DNA of 64,000 bases from the NCBI RefSeq assembly GCF_000835495.1, contig NW_015622544.1:453704-517703 (forward strand), given 5' to 3'. Below the pieces are notes generated by a model. That model was not told the DNA's origin. It did not search any database and saw only the letters and a program-made list of their open reading frames with translations. The position numbers were made by a program, and so were the translations under genes. Positions within the stretch are counted from its first letter, which is position 1. Every line of letters starts with the position of its first letter. This DNA is from Cladophialophora immunda. Its lineage: Eukaryota > Ascomycota > Eurotiomycetes > Chaetothyriales > Herpotrichiellaceae. Shown one piece after another: positions 10,282 through 19,975 of the stretch.

Positions 10282-12719
10282 ATGGCTTCTGAAGGAGGAC
10301 AAACCCTGAAGAGCGCGGAAGATGCCACTCTAGCACAACTCGAAAGCGCAGAAACGGAACTCGAGCTGTTCAAGTTATCTGGAGACATAGACGAAGTCCT
10401 GTTGGACGCCAGTCTCGATGAATACCAGTATGTTCCAGCATCGCCGCCGGACTGATCTACCCGTACTGAACGTCAGACAGGCAGTATCTCGACCAACTCG
10501 ACGCCGCCAGTGCCCACCTCGATACCCTCCTCGCGTCCACCACCGCAACACTCGGTGAACTTTCTTCCATCTCCGCTTCCTTCAAATCTGTCAGCGCTCA
10601 AACAAAGTCCTTTCAGGCTCAGTCGGCCTCTATCCTCGAGGAGCAGCGTAAGAGTGAAGTCGTCGCGCAACAAATCGCCGAGAATCTGCGCTACTACGAG
10701 CCCCTCGAACGAATTACCCGTCGTCTCAATGCCCCGCAGGCGGGCAGTTTTGTCGGCACCAAGGACTTTTCTGATATGCTGGTGACCCTGGATGAGTGCA
10801 TAGACTACATGCAGACGCACCCATCCCACAAGGAAGCGGAAACATATAGGTCACGTTACAGGCTCCTCCTTACTCGAGCCTTGACGCTGGTGCGCAATAC
10901 ATTTATGGCGGCGGTGCGGGAGACTACAACCGAAGTTGCCGGCCGCATCGCAGCGAAGCAACTCAATGACACGACCATGTCCGCACTGCTCTACGCCAAA
11001 TTTCGGGTGGGTGCGGCCGAGATGAAGGAACTTGGTCTGGAAATCCACAAGCGTGCCAACCCACCGGCGGACGCGGAGCCGGGGACAGAAGGGGAATACC
11101 AGAGCCTCATGAATGAGTTGCACTCCAGCTTTGCTGCCTGTCGAGGGCGGTTGATCCTGCCCATCGTACAGAAACGTCTTGCGGAGACGGCTCAGCTCCC
11201 CAGTTCCAAGGACTTGGTACAGTTTGCAAGGGGCAGTATCGGGTATGTCCGGGGTATCTGTCTCGACGAGTTCGAACTATGGTCAGAGTGGTTCCACGGC
11301 TATCGTGGACTGTACGACTTCCTCGAGTCAATTTGCGAACCACTGTATGATCATCTTCGGCCTCGTATCATCCATGAGAACAAGCTATCTAAGCTTTGCT
11401 CGCTTGTCACATTGCTTCAAACACGCTACCTTCACGACGAGGAAGAAGATGGCCCCACAGACCTGAATCAACTCGACTTCTCGGCCCTCATCCAACCGGC
11501 ACTGGAAGATGCACAAACCCGCCTTGTCTTCCGCGCGCTGGCGTTTCTCCGAGAAGAAATCGAGATGTTCAGACCCAAACCCGAAGACCTCGACTACCCG
11601 CGGCTCACCTCCGCTCCGCCCATGTCAGCCACCGCGCCGCTTTCTGGACGTCGTTCGTCCCGCGACGCGTTGACACCCCTTCCCAAAACCCCCACCGCCA
11701 ACGATCTAGATGATGATTCTGGTGAGGAAGGCTCCTTCAGCTGGACCCTCGCCTCCTCGCGTCGGTCTGCGCTGAAACATTGCTATCCCACCCTTTCAAG
11801 ATCCCTCCGCCTCCTATCACGCATCTATCGGCTGGTAAACTCTTCGGTGTTTGACGATTTGGCGCACCAGATTGTGCACCAGACCACCCTGTCTCTCGTC
11901 ACCGCATCCCATCAGATATCCACGAAGTCTTCGCCGGTCGACGGACGCCTCTTTCTCCTTAAACACCTGTTACTCTTGAAATCCCAGATAGTGGCGTTCG
12001 ACATCGAGTACGTCACCCCAGACGTAAGCTTTGACTTTTCGGGCGTAGCCTCTACCTTCTGGGAGATCCGCGAACGGGGCGGCCTCTTCAACCCCGCAAG
12101 CTGGATGAAACTGTTCAGCTCTGGCGGACTGCTGCCTCGGGTGGTGGAAAACATGCTGGATGCCAAAGTCGAACTCGACGGCCAGTTGAGGACGGCGATC
12201 AATGAGTTCACGGCAGGCTTCGCTGCAGACATGTGCAAAGACCTTCCTAAGGATTTGGAGAAGACGGGGCCCAGGAAGGGTGACCGGGAGAGCATGTTGG
12301 CCGAAGCGGTTGAGAAGACACGGATGAGGATCGAGAAGGAGATTCCCATCCTAAGGGCGAAACTGGAACAGTATTTGGATGATCATCGCACCAGAGAGAC
12401 GTTGGTCGCCGCGGTGGAGGACCAGGTCGTGCAAATTTACGAGGCCTTCTTCGACGCGTACACCTCCCAGTCAGCTGGGAAAGCCGGCACGCACAACGGC
12501 AAGGTCAACGGTGCGGCAGCGACGGCGGCAACGCACATCTCGCGCAAAGGAAAGAGCCCCGAGAATGCAGTGTGGGATCTCGATACGTTTGCCGAATGGG
12601 CCGAAGGGCTCTTTAATGTTGCGTTACCCAATGTGGAGGAAGAAGAGGAGCTGGAGGATGTGGATGGTGACGGCAGCCATGTCGCTTCGAGGAGTTTTTC
12701 GAGGAGCGGCAGTCTTTAG
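10282..12719 (+). CDS. cog3: COG complex subunit 3 (Sec34)
   Basis: Lobe-A subunit of the conserved oligomeric Golgi tethering complex, which captures retrograde vesicles at the cis-Golgi. Exons 10282-10427 and 10481-12719 give 794 residues. The 53-base intron (donor GTATGT, CTGAAC branch, CAG acceptor) splits a Gln codon; splicing yields DEYQQYLDQLDAASAHLDTL, which leads into the Sec34-type coiled coil (SILEEQRKSEVVAQQIAENL) and the conserved YYEPLERITRRLNAP. Further family-like blocks are TLDECIDYMQTHP, YLSRYR-type helices and GYVRGICLDEFELWSEWF. A Pro/Ser-rich linker (about residues 430-470) interrupts the helical rods. The start ATG 10282 is immediately upstream of the first helix, and the length matches fungal Cog3. 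Confidence 0.93.
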
Positions 12720-12861
12720 GCACGGCGGTAGTTCGGGTATCGAGATGAGATGTCCTCGTCCAACGACCATGTTCTGCGGCTCAAAACTGCTTCTGACGTG
12801 TAGCATCTGGATGTGGCTTGGGCTGCTGTATGTATGATGACGGCCACGGCCCATGCTGGAT
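12720..12861. terminator. Short convergent gap between cog3 and trm44
   Basis: Only about 140 bases separate two tail-to-tail stop codons, so the 3' UTRs of cog3 and trm44 probably overlap. No distinct hairpin was identified. Confidence 0.35.
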
Positions 12862-14751
12862 TTAATGATACTTTCCAGTCCCGCTGGGTTGTCGCCCGCG
12901 GTTGACTTTCCCCCTCCCCTGCCCAGTCTGGTGTTTGCGCGCTCGTTCGACCCAACATGTCGCGGCTGCTGCTATGCCCCCTGAGATGGCACACTCGCGG
13001 TGCAGCATGGCTTGGATCGTCTTCTGCATCATAGGACTCGCTTCGGCGTTGTCACTCGTCCCTGTGGCCGCCGCGGGGTCTGCGTGGTTCACACTTGCAT
13101 CGACTCCGGGATACGCCGCCGCTGCATCAGTCGTCGCACCAGCAGAGGCAGGTCGAGGAGTGGCGGTGAAAGCTCTTCGCCTGTTCCCGACGACTCCGAT
13201 GTTGCGTGTGCTCGGAATCCGCATGAGTGTCAATTCGACATCGCTGCCGACCTCCTGGGCCAGCGAGACGACTTTCTTGGTCAAACAAGCATACATGGAC
13301 GTATCGTCCGTGTGGCTCGCTGCTTTGGCCTTGGCGGCTCGGAGGGCCTTGAGATCGCCGCTGGCGTGCTGCTCTTCGGTGTGGTTGTCGTTATTGCCCC
13401 TAGCGCCCGTAGTGGCGGATGACGATGCGAACGTGGCATTCTTGGGAGGTGGATAGCGGTGTCTGGCGCCACTCAGGGCGTGTGAGCAGCATGGAATAGC
13501 TAGGAAGGGTAAAGGAGAGTTGGGCGATGATAGAGCGGCGAGAAGAGGCGTCCAGGGAGTGAGTTCGTCGGCGTGGTTGGAAATGATGAAGGTGTCGGCG
13601 TCGAAGATCCCGTTGTGAACCTTGCCGCCTGAGGCTTCTTGGAACCCGTTGATATCCTCGGCGCCAATGTGGTCCAGGAACGGTTGTGGGATGCACAGCA
13701 TCTCATCCAGGTAATTGTCCATCTCGAGAACGTCCCACGTCTTCCGCCTTCGAGCGTCAAAGCCACGTCCCTGATATCCTTCCTTGACGAGCACGTACGT
13801 CAGAACGCCGTTTCCGCATGCAATGTCAACAAAGCCCGGGAATGTGTTTGCTTGCGGGTACATCTGCTTCCAGAGCTCAATGACGAAGGCGGCAATGGCA
13901 AGATCTTCGAATACGTGCTTGGACGGTTCGGTCTGCTCTGCCCAGCATGATATGAGGTCGTGGGCATACCGCTCCTTGAGCCGGGTGTAGGTGTCCTGGA
14001 CGACGTGCTGGGGGAGGATCGTATCTTTCAGGGCTGAAGGAGCCAGGGACAGACTGGTCGAGACTTTCCCATCTGTCACACTAAGGCCGCCTTCTATGAT
14101 GTCTCTTTGTGGTGCAGGATTCTTGGCCAGTCTGAGGAATGTCTGGAGCAAAGCAATGAAGGTGCGATGTGTGCGCGAGGGTAGTGGGTCAGAGGAGGTT
14201 GGGAAAGGAAGAAAATGAACAGAAAGCGTGGTCTCAGTTCCCTTCTTGCGGAGGTACGCCAGAGACTTGACAGGCGGATGATACCACGGCATATCAGCGT
14301 CAGTCTCAGCTTGTGGCTGGTAAACGACAATGCATCCCGAATTCTCGGGCCCTGGGACGAGGCTGTAGGTATAGCACCACTGGTCAAGCGGCCGGTCCAG
14401 TTGCGGCTTGCGAGGAACGAGCCTCCTCAAGACCTTCCTCTGCAGGATTGCCCCTTCAAAGACTGGTGCTGAAGACACGGGTTCAGGATCGGCTTCACTT
14501 GCGTCATTGTCATGGCTGTGCGCTCCGTCGGGCTGAAGATACAATCGCTCCTTTTCCGAGAGCGTCTTCAGCTGGTGTGCACTGTCGTACAAGATGTCAG
14601 CCCGGAAGAGATGCGTCGAATTCAGATTCGGGTTTTCCAGTAGCAGGTCCGTGATTTGGAGGAATCGTTCTGCCGAAAGGCTGCAAGTTTGTGAATATTC
14701 CGGTGCGGTTTTCCATGATGTATGAGCTTCCTTCAGCAGGTCGAGGGTCAT
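12862..14751 (-). CDS. trm44: Trm44, tRNA-Ser 2'-O-methyltransferase
   Basis: AdoMet-dependent enzyme that 2'-O-methylates U44 of tRNA-Ser in the cytoplasm. One exon, 629 residues. The N-terminal NPNLNSTHLFRADILYD block is a Trm44 hallmark. The Rossmann motif FVDIACGNGVLTYVLVKEGY followed by GRGFDARRRKTW, around residues 310-345, matches the V-D-x-x-C-G-N-G and D-A-R-x-R-x-x-W signature of the family. Later motifs include FIISNHADELTPW and LAIPCCSHALSG, typical of the family's distal active site. After about residue 500 the protein has an Ala/Thr/Pro-rich, probably disordered insert, then a basic tail. Convergent with cog3. The start ATG 14751 is the first in the open frame; a short upstream exon cannot be excluded. 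Confidence 0.92.
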   Translation of the reverse strand: MTLDLLKEAHTSWKTAPEYSQTCSLSAERFLQITDLLLENPNLNSTHLFRADILYDSAHQLKTLSEKERLYLQPDGAHSHDNDASEADPEPVSSAPVFEGAILQRKVLRRLVPRKPQLDRPLDQWCYTYSLVPGPENSGCIVVYQPQAETDADMPWYHPPVKSLAYLRKKGTETTLSVHFLPFPTSSDPLPSRTHRTFIALLQTFLRLAKNPAPQRDIIEGGLSVTDGKVSTSLSLAPSALKDTILPQHVVQDTYTRLKERYAHDLISCWAEQTEPSKHVFEDLAIAAFVIELWKQMYPQANTFPGFVDIACGNGVLTYVLVKEGYQGRGFDARRRKTWDVLEMDNYLDEMLCIPQPFLDHIGAEDINGFQEASGGKVHNGIFDADTFIISNHADELTPWTPLLAALSSPNSPLPFLAIPCCSHALSGARHRYPPPKNATFASSSATTGARGNNDNHTEEQHASGDLKALRAAKAKAASHTDDTSMYACLTKKVVSLAQEVGSDVELTLMRIPSTRNIGVVGNRRRAFTATPRPASAGATTDAAAAYPGVDASVNHADPAAATGTSDNAEASPMMQKTIQAMLHRECAISGGIAAAATCWVERARKHQTGQGRGKVNRGRQPSGTGKYH

Positions 14752-15637
14752 TGTTCGCGTGAGAGTCCTGCATCAGGACTGCATAGAGATAGAGGTAGTC
14801 ACATCCTTCAAGGCATTCCCCAGGGATATAGCTCACTGAAAAGGCGTGAAAAGGGTGTGGAATGTCTTCATACAGTGTAGATCAAATCAAGCCAAGAGAC
14901 GGGCGCGGAAATGGAGATGGAGATGGAGATATGAGTCGCACAAAAAAAATAGTTTAATAGAGTGTTGTAACTACCCAGCAGCAACACTAGAATAGGCAGT
15001 CTGCGAATTCAACGAATAAAAAGGAATGAAGAAGCAGCAAAAAAAATACAACCACAAGATAGTGACGCCCTGGGAGAGGCCTGCAATAGTTGTTAGAACG
15101 TAGTAATCATGAGGTAGCGTCGTTTCACATACTCGAACTCTCAACCTTGAGATATCAAAGCTTCAGATGTCGCTTTAAAAGTCTCACTGCATCATAATTA
15201 GAACCCTGTCAAAGCCCTAGAGGCAGAGGCAAGAACCTACCGCGCTGACCAATTGTGCCACCAGGGCTTTAATGCCATATTTTGGGGCATGTTGAATATA
15301 TACTTTGATTTTTCTGCGCGAGCTTTGATAGGTTGGTTTGCTGGGCGAATCACGTGCCGCTGCATGTTCCACCTTCAAAACCACATCAACTGGCGTGTTG
15401 AGTGAGGTGCTACGTACGCCTTTACTTGTCCTCCCGTCGCAGCTTGAGGGGTTATGGTATGATACATTGGTGGAAGGCCCGCAGAGACTACCCGATACGT
15501 AAAGCAGGTGGTGGCCAGAAATTGCATCTTGCTTGAAACTACCCCGTCGAGAGAAGTATAAATAGGGACTTAGAAAGACAGCCAGTAGAGGGTAATATGT
15601 GCACTCGCTTTCCCACACAATAGTTCAGTTCGTGAGC
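14752..15637. other. Region between trm44 and the acyl-CoA synthetase
   Basis: Contains the trm44 promoter and the 3' flank of the synthetase gene. An AT-rich patch lies at about 14940-15060. A minus-strand frame at 15217-15618 shows no protein family. The only structured element seen is the tRNA-like hairpin at about 15210-15275, listed separately. Confidence 0.5.
15210..15275 (-). ncRNA. tRNA-like hairpin (possible tRNA fragment)
   Basis: Read on the minus strand, GCCCTGG is followed by TGGCACAATTGGTCAGCGCG, which looks like the D-arm with the A box of a eukaryotic tRNA. The outer stem AAAGCCCT (around 15273-15266) pairs with AGGGCTTT (15217-15210). The distance from GCCCTGG to CTAGGGC is only about 55 bases, so one arm is missing and no normal B box (GGTTCGAATCC type) is present. 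It may be a truncated tRNA pseudogene or tRNA-derived repeat. It is not a standard functional tRNA. Confidence 0.3.
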
Positions 15638-17792
15638 CTATAATTTGGCTTTGGTCGTCCCCTGCTGTTTCTTCCTCTCCTCAAACCACTCCTTGACCTT
15701 TTGCCTCGCCACCTCGACAACCTCCTTGTCCTCCACCGTCGCAGGAACATTGACCTCCTTGTCATATTGTCCCTCGGCCGCATTCTCCACCAGTTCTCTC
15801 AATACCCGCCGTAGAGTCTTGCCACTCCTCGTCTTGGGAATCATCCCTTTGCCTTGGATGATACCACCCAATGAGGCGATGGCACCGATTTGATTTCGTA
15901 CGAGGTTGTTGATGCCGGTGAAGAATTCCTTAGAGGGCGTGGCGGGAAGGTCGGAGGGCGTGGTTGCAGAAGGAATGACAAAGGCGAACGGCAAGTGTCC
16001 TTTCATGGGGTCGGGAACGCCGACAACGCATGCTTCGGCGACGGAGGGGTGGGATGTGATGGCCTGTTCGATTGCGCCTGTCGCGAAAATTGATCAGTAT
16101 TCAAGTCTCCCTCACATTGCAAGGATTGAGAATCATACCAGTGCTGAACCGATGTGCGGCCACATTGATGATATCGTCGCTTCTCGACATGACGTGCAGA
16201 TATCCATCCTGATCGATCATTCCCGCGTCTCCGGTATCTAGCCATTTCCCGTTAAATCGTCTCAAGTAGCCCTTGTAAAACCGCTCATCGTCATTGAATA
16301 GCGTAGTAAATCCCGTGGGGGCCAAGGGCATGGCGAGCACAATATTTCCCATCTTGCCTTGTTCGACTTCATTGCCTTCGTCGTCGACGATGCGCACGTC
16401 GAATCCGGGCATCGGTTTCCCGGCACTGCCAGGCTTGATAGCCAAGGCCTTGTGCTCTTCGCGACTGTTGTGATCATGCCCGATGGCCGGGCGCAAGGCT
16501 AGGCCCGTCATGGGACTACCGCTCTCGCTGGACCACCAATGGTCAATCACTCTCGCATCTGGAGCCGCGTACTTACTCAGCAGCTCTTGATAATGTGTGA
16601 TGATGGCGGGTTCCGATCTCTCCCCTGCAAGGAAAAGTGCCCGCCAGTGTCTAAGCTGACCCTTCTCACCGAATTGCTTAAAGAGTTTGTCCTCAGGGTC
16701 TTCTTTCCGAATGGCCCTGAGTGCGGTCGGAGCAGTGAACAGTGTTGTGACCTTGTGCTCGTCCACCATTCGCCAAAATGCGCCTGCATCAGGTGTGCCG
16801 ATGGGTTTGCCTTCGTAGAGGACCGTGGTTGCCCCCGCTAGAAGAGGTGCATAGACAATGTATGAATGTCCGACCACCCACCCGATATCGCTTCCGGTGA
16901 AGATGATGTCGCCAGGTCCCTTGACGTCGAACAGGTATTTGATGCTGAAATTGAGACCGACTGCATGACCACCTGCTTCGCGGAGAACCCCCTTGGGCAG
17001 ACCGGTTGTGCCGCTGGTATAGATAATGTAGAGACCGTCTGTGCTCTTGACGGGAACGGCCTCGGCTCTGACACCTCTGTTCCGGGCGCTCTTGACAAGA
17101 CGCTGCCAGTTCCTCTGCCCTGCGTCTTTCCTCACAGGGTCCCATCTCTTGATTTCTCGTTCCCAGATGATGGTTTTGCTCGGCTTCCAGCTGCTTTGCT
17201 CGATCGCGCCTTCGACGAACGGCCTATACTCCAGGGGCCCCTTTGCCCCTTCAATGGCACAGCTGGCTGTCAAAATGACCTTGGGCATGGCAGCTTCGAT
17301 CCTCTGAGCTAGACTAGCAGCGGCAAATCCTCCAAACACCACTGCATGCATGGCACCCAGGCGGACGGCCGCGAGCATGCCAAAGATGGCAGCTGGTATC
17401 ATCGGCATGTAGATCAGCACGACATCTCCCTTCTTGACACCTTCTTCTCTGAGAACACCGGCCAGAACCTCCACCTCGTCCAACATTTGACTGTATGTGT
17501 ACTTCTCTTTCGACCCGCTCACGGGACTGTCCCAGATCATGGCGATTTTGTCCCCATTGCCGGCTTTGACATGGCGGTCTATGCAATTGTACGTCGTGCT
17601 GATCTCGCCGTCCGGGAACCATGACCAGTGTGGATGCGTGATTCCGTCCTTGAGTTTCTTGGGCTGTCGGCGCAAGACGGCGCTGTATGGTTTATGCCAG
17701 TATAGTTCTTTTGCATGCTTGTCCCAGAACTGTTCCGGGTCGGATATTGACGCATCCTGCACAGAGTCCTGGACTGTGTTGTTTGGAGCCAT
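15638..17792 (-). CDS. Short-chain acyl-CoA synthetase (propionyl/acetyl, ACSS3-like)
   Basis: AMP-forming ligase that activates a short-chain carboxylate (probably propionate, acetate or butyrate) to its CoA thioester via an acyl-adenylate. Exons 17792-16139 and 16077-15638 give 697 residues. The 61-base intron splits a Gly codon; splicing produces AHRFSTGAIEQAITSHPSVAE, the classic linker to the C-terminal lid. The N-terminus has the ACAS_N block (QFWDKHAKELYWHKPY). Core motifs seen are YTSGTTGLPKG (P-loop, A3), SDIGWVVGHSYIVYAPLL (A4-like), DHWWSSESG (A5), WLDTGDAG (A7) and PKTRSGKTLRR (A10 lysine). The order and W-rich start match ACSS3/PrpE rather than the main acetyl-CoA synthetase. No mitochondrial presequence is obvious. 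The exact acid cannot be told from sequence. Confidence 0.9.
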
Positions 17793-19052
17793 GGTGTGAG
17801 GGAACGAGTGTATGACAGAGTGCTGTCTGGTGGCCGGGCAGCGACGGACGTTGAGGCACAGATGTAATATACGTCAGACGCAGAGAAAGCAGGTATATGC
17901 TTCGGACAGCGCGGAGCCTCGAGGATAGGGAACAGCCAAGTCAGGGCTCGATGACGGCACCTATTCGTATGTCTATGAATGAAGCATGGACGATTGAATG
18001 AATTACCAAGCGATGCTCGGGCTGCCTGGTATTCTCTCCGAATCTCAGTCAAGGGCCTGTGCAGAAGATATCTGCTTTCAACAGACTTGCATCAACTGCA
18101 GCTTCCTACAGCAAAGGAGAGAACAAGCGAGCAAGCTCCGAAAGCATCCCAAGGAGAGGACTCGATCGCCTTGGTACGGGGGAAGGGGGTCGGTCCAGCG
18201 GAGTTGGACTGGGCTTGGGGAAACGACATCATTCGATCGTCGCCCACTTTGTGGGGGTGGATGCACGCCGGGGAGACGCGTTGGCAGGCGGCGGAGGACT
18301 CGAGGATGGGCGAGAGAACCGAGGCTGAGGCTGGGGTCGTCTGTGATTGTACGATGGCAGACCAGTGAGTGGCAGGATGGAGTGATTGGAGTAGTGTATG
18401 GCGCAGGGCCAATTAATCAGCCCCCGAGACAAAACCGAGAGATACCCATCTGGGAAATGCTGAGCTGGGCCATTAGTCGCACCACAAGGAGACTCAACAT
18501 GGCCTACACCGTTTCACGAAGCGGTTTCGGCATTCATACGGCCCAGTGCGTACCGGTTCCCATTTTCGTGCAGCTAAGAGCAGCTTCTAGCCTCAAACCA
18601 AGGAACAAAAGCCAGGACACGTCATCTGGAGTGACTTGCACAGCTCGAAGCTCAGACGAAAAAAGCAATGCTACCCAGAAAGCTTCTATTCATTAAATGA
18701 CCAGCACCCAGGGTGAGGGTGGGATTTCTCATTGTACCTTCTGACTGTACAAGGTGTCCATCACACCACTCCAGCGACTAGCTGAAAATGTTCTATGTCC
18801 ATGGCGCCGACTGCTAAGTATACACACATTTGCCCAAACTTGTCGTGACCGCTAAATGTTCATGCCGTGTTCGTGCATACCGCAGCCCAGCCAGCTAGTC
18901 ACTGTTCCTTGCCCGAGTCTCAGCGCTAAGAAGTTAAAACGCAAAGCCATGACTGCAGAGCTGTAGATAGCCTCCCCTCCGAGCCGAAATGCTCGGCCTG
19001 TCCGAAAAGGCATATCAACAGTTTCGAATCAAGACCCCGAACACTTTCCTGC
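17793..19052. other. Synthetase promoter and wall-protein 3' flank
   Basis: About 1.26 kb without a supported gene. The first few hundred bases should be the promoter of the acyl-CoA synthetase, the last part the 3' flank of the wall-protein gene. A 232-residue plus-strand frame (17998-18696) has no recognisable domain and an irregular composition. Confidence 0.5.
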
Positions 19053-19775
19053 TTACAGGAGGAAAGCAGCAATGGCACCAACACCGGCAAGACCAGCGCC
19101 AACGTTGGCAACGAGGGCGTTGGCAGCACCAGTGTAGGTGGCCACGGCGGGGGCGACGCTGGATGGCGCATACGAGGACCAGGCAGCGCTGGTGGTGCTG
19201 GCAGCGGCAACGGGAGTGTAGGTGGTGCTGACGGCAGCGACCGAGGTGGAAGACCAATCACCCCAAGTGCCAGTGGACACGGCGGCGACGGAACTGCTTG
19301 TATCAGCCTGGAAATTTCAACGTCAGCTTAGGTTCTATCTTTACCTGCAGGAGGTGGAGGTCTTGGTGTAGACAGGGACAGAGATGGTGCACGGGCAATC
19401 AGTGATGGTCAGGGTGGTGGCAGATGTGACTTCGTAGGTCTTGCCAGCGTGCGTGAATTTGGTAGCATATGGGCAGTAGGTTGTAATGGCACCTACAACG
19501 GTCGTGGTATACGAAACAGGCGCGACGCTCGAGGTCCAGTCAGCCCACGTGTGGGTGCTCTCTGCCGCGACGGAGGCCTTGGTCGTGGTCGTGGTAGTAG
19601 TGGAGCTCGTCCAGTCCTCCCAAGTGTGAGTGCTGGTGGCAGCGACAGAGGCCTTGGTGGTAGTGGTGGTGGTGGTGGTGGTTGAGCTGCTCCAGTCGGC
19701 CCAGGTGCTTGCGACACCAGCGGAGGCGCTGGAAGCGAGAGCTGCAACAGCGATGATGGATGCGGTGACCTTCAT
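19053..19775 (-). CDS. Small GPI-anchored-type cell-wall protein with W-x-D-W repeats
   Basis: Secreted, probably wall-linked protein of 223 residues. Exons 19775-19345 and 19293-19053; the acceptor ending at 19294 restores the frame (AG plus T). Residues 1-19 are a clear signal peptide ending SASA. Four tryptophan repeats follow: STWADW (25-28), HTWEDW (52-55), HTWADW (77-80) and GTWGDW (154-157). The first three are joined by Thr tracts and KASVAA spacers. Residues 88-135 carry the fungal wall block [17 protein letters not shown] and [12 protein letters not shown] with three cysteines plus one near residue 143. The C-terminus ends in a hydrophobic GPI-addition-like tail ([15 protein letters not shown]). 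The Cys block resembles Neurospora CCG-6 and similar covalently linked wall proteins. Function is presumably structural; no enzyme motif is present. Confidence 0.85.
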
Positions 19776-19919
19776 TTTGACGGAGTGGTAGTTTCTGGAT
19801 TAGAAAAAATAGAGATTCGTGGGTTTGATTTGAGGGTTCGTTGAAAACGAGTGTGGGTGGCGCAAAGACCGGCTTTCGAGCTGCTAACGAGCGACTGTAA
19901 GTTGGAGTTTTGATCGTAG

Positions 19920-19975
19920 GATGGAGGAAAGAAAGAGAAGTGCTGAGTGCGAAGAAGGTTCTTTCATATATGGGA
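19920..19975 (-). promoter_or_regulatory. Probable promoter of the wall-protein gene
   Basis: A TATA-like CATATATG lies at 19965-19972, about 190 bases upstream of the start codon on the minus strand. It is followed by a pyrimidine-rich stretch (purine-rich on the given strand at 19921-19940), the usual arrangement before the transcription start of highly expressed fungal genes. Confidence 0.4.

Noticed and set aside
17998..18696. 232-codon plus-strand frame upstream of the acyl-CoA synthetase
   Set aside because: No domain, patchy composition with Cys/Gly/Arg-rich shifts, and it lies in the promoter of a well-supported gene.
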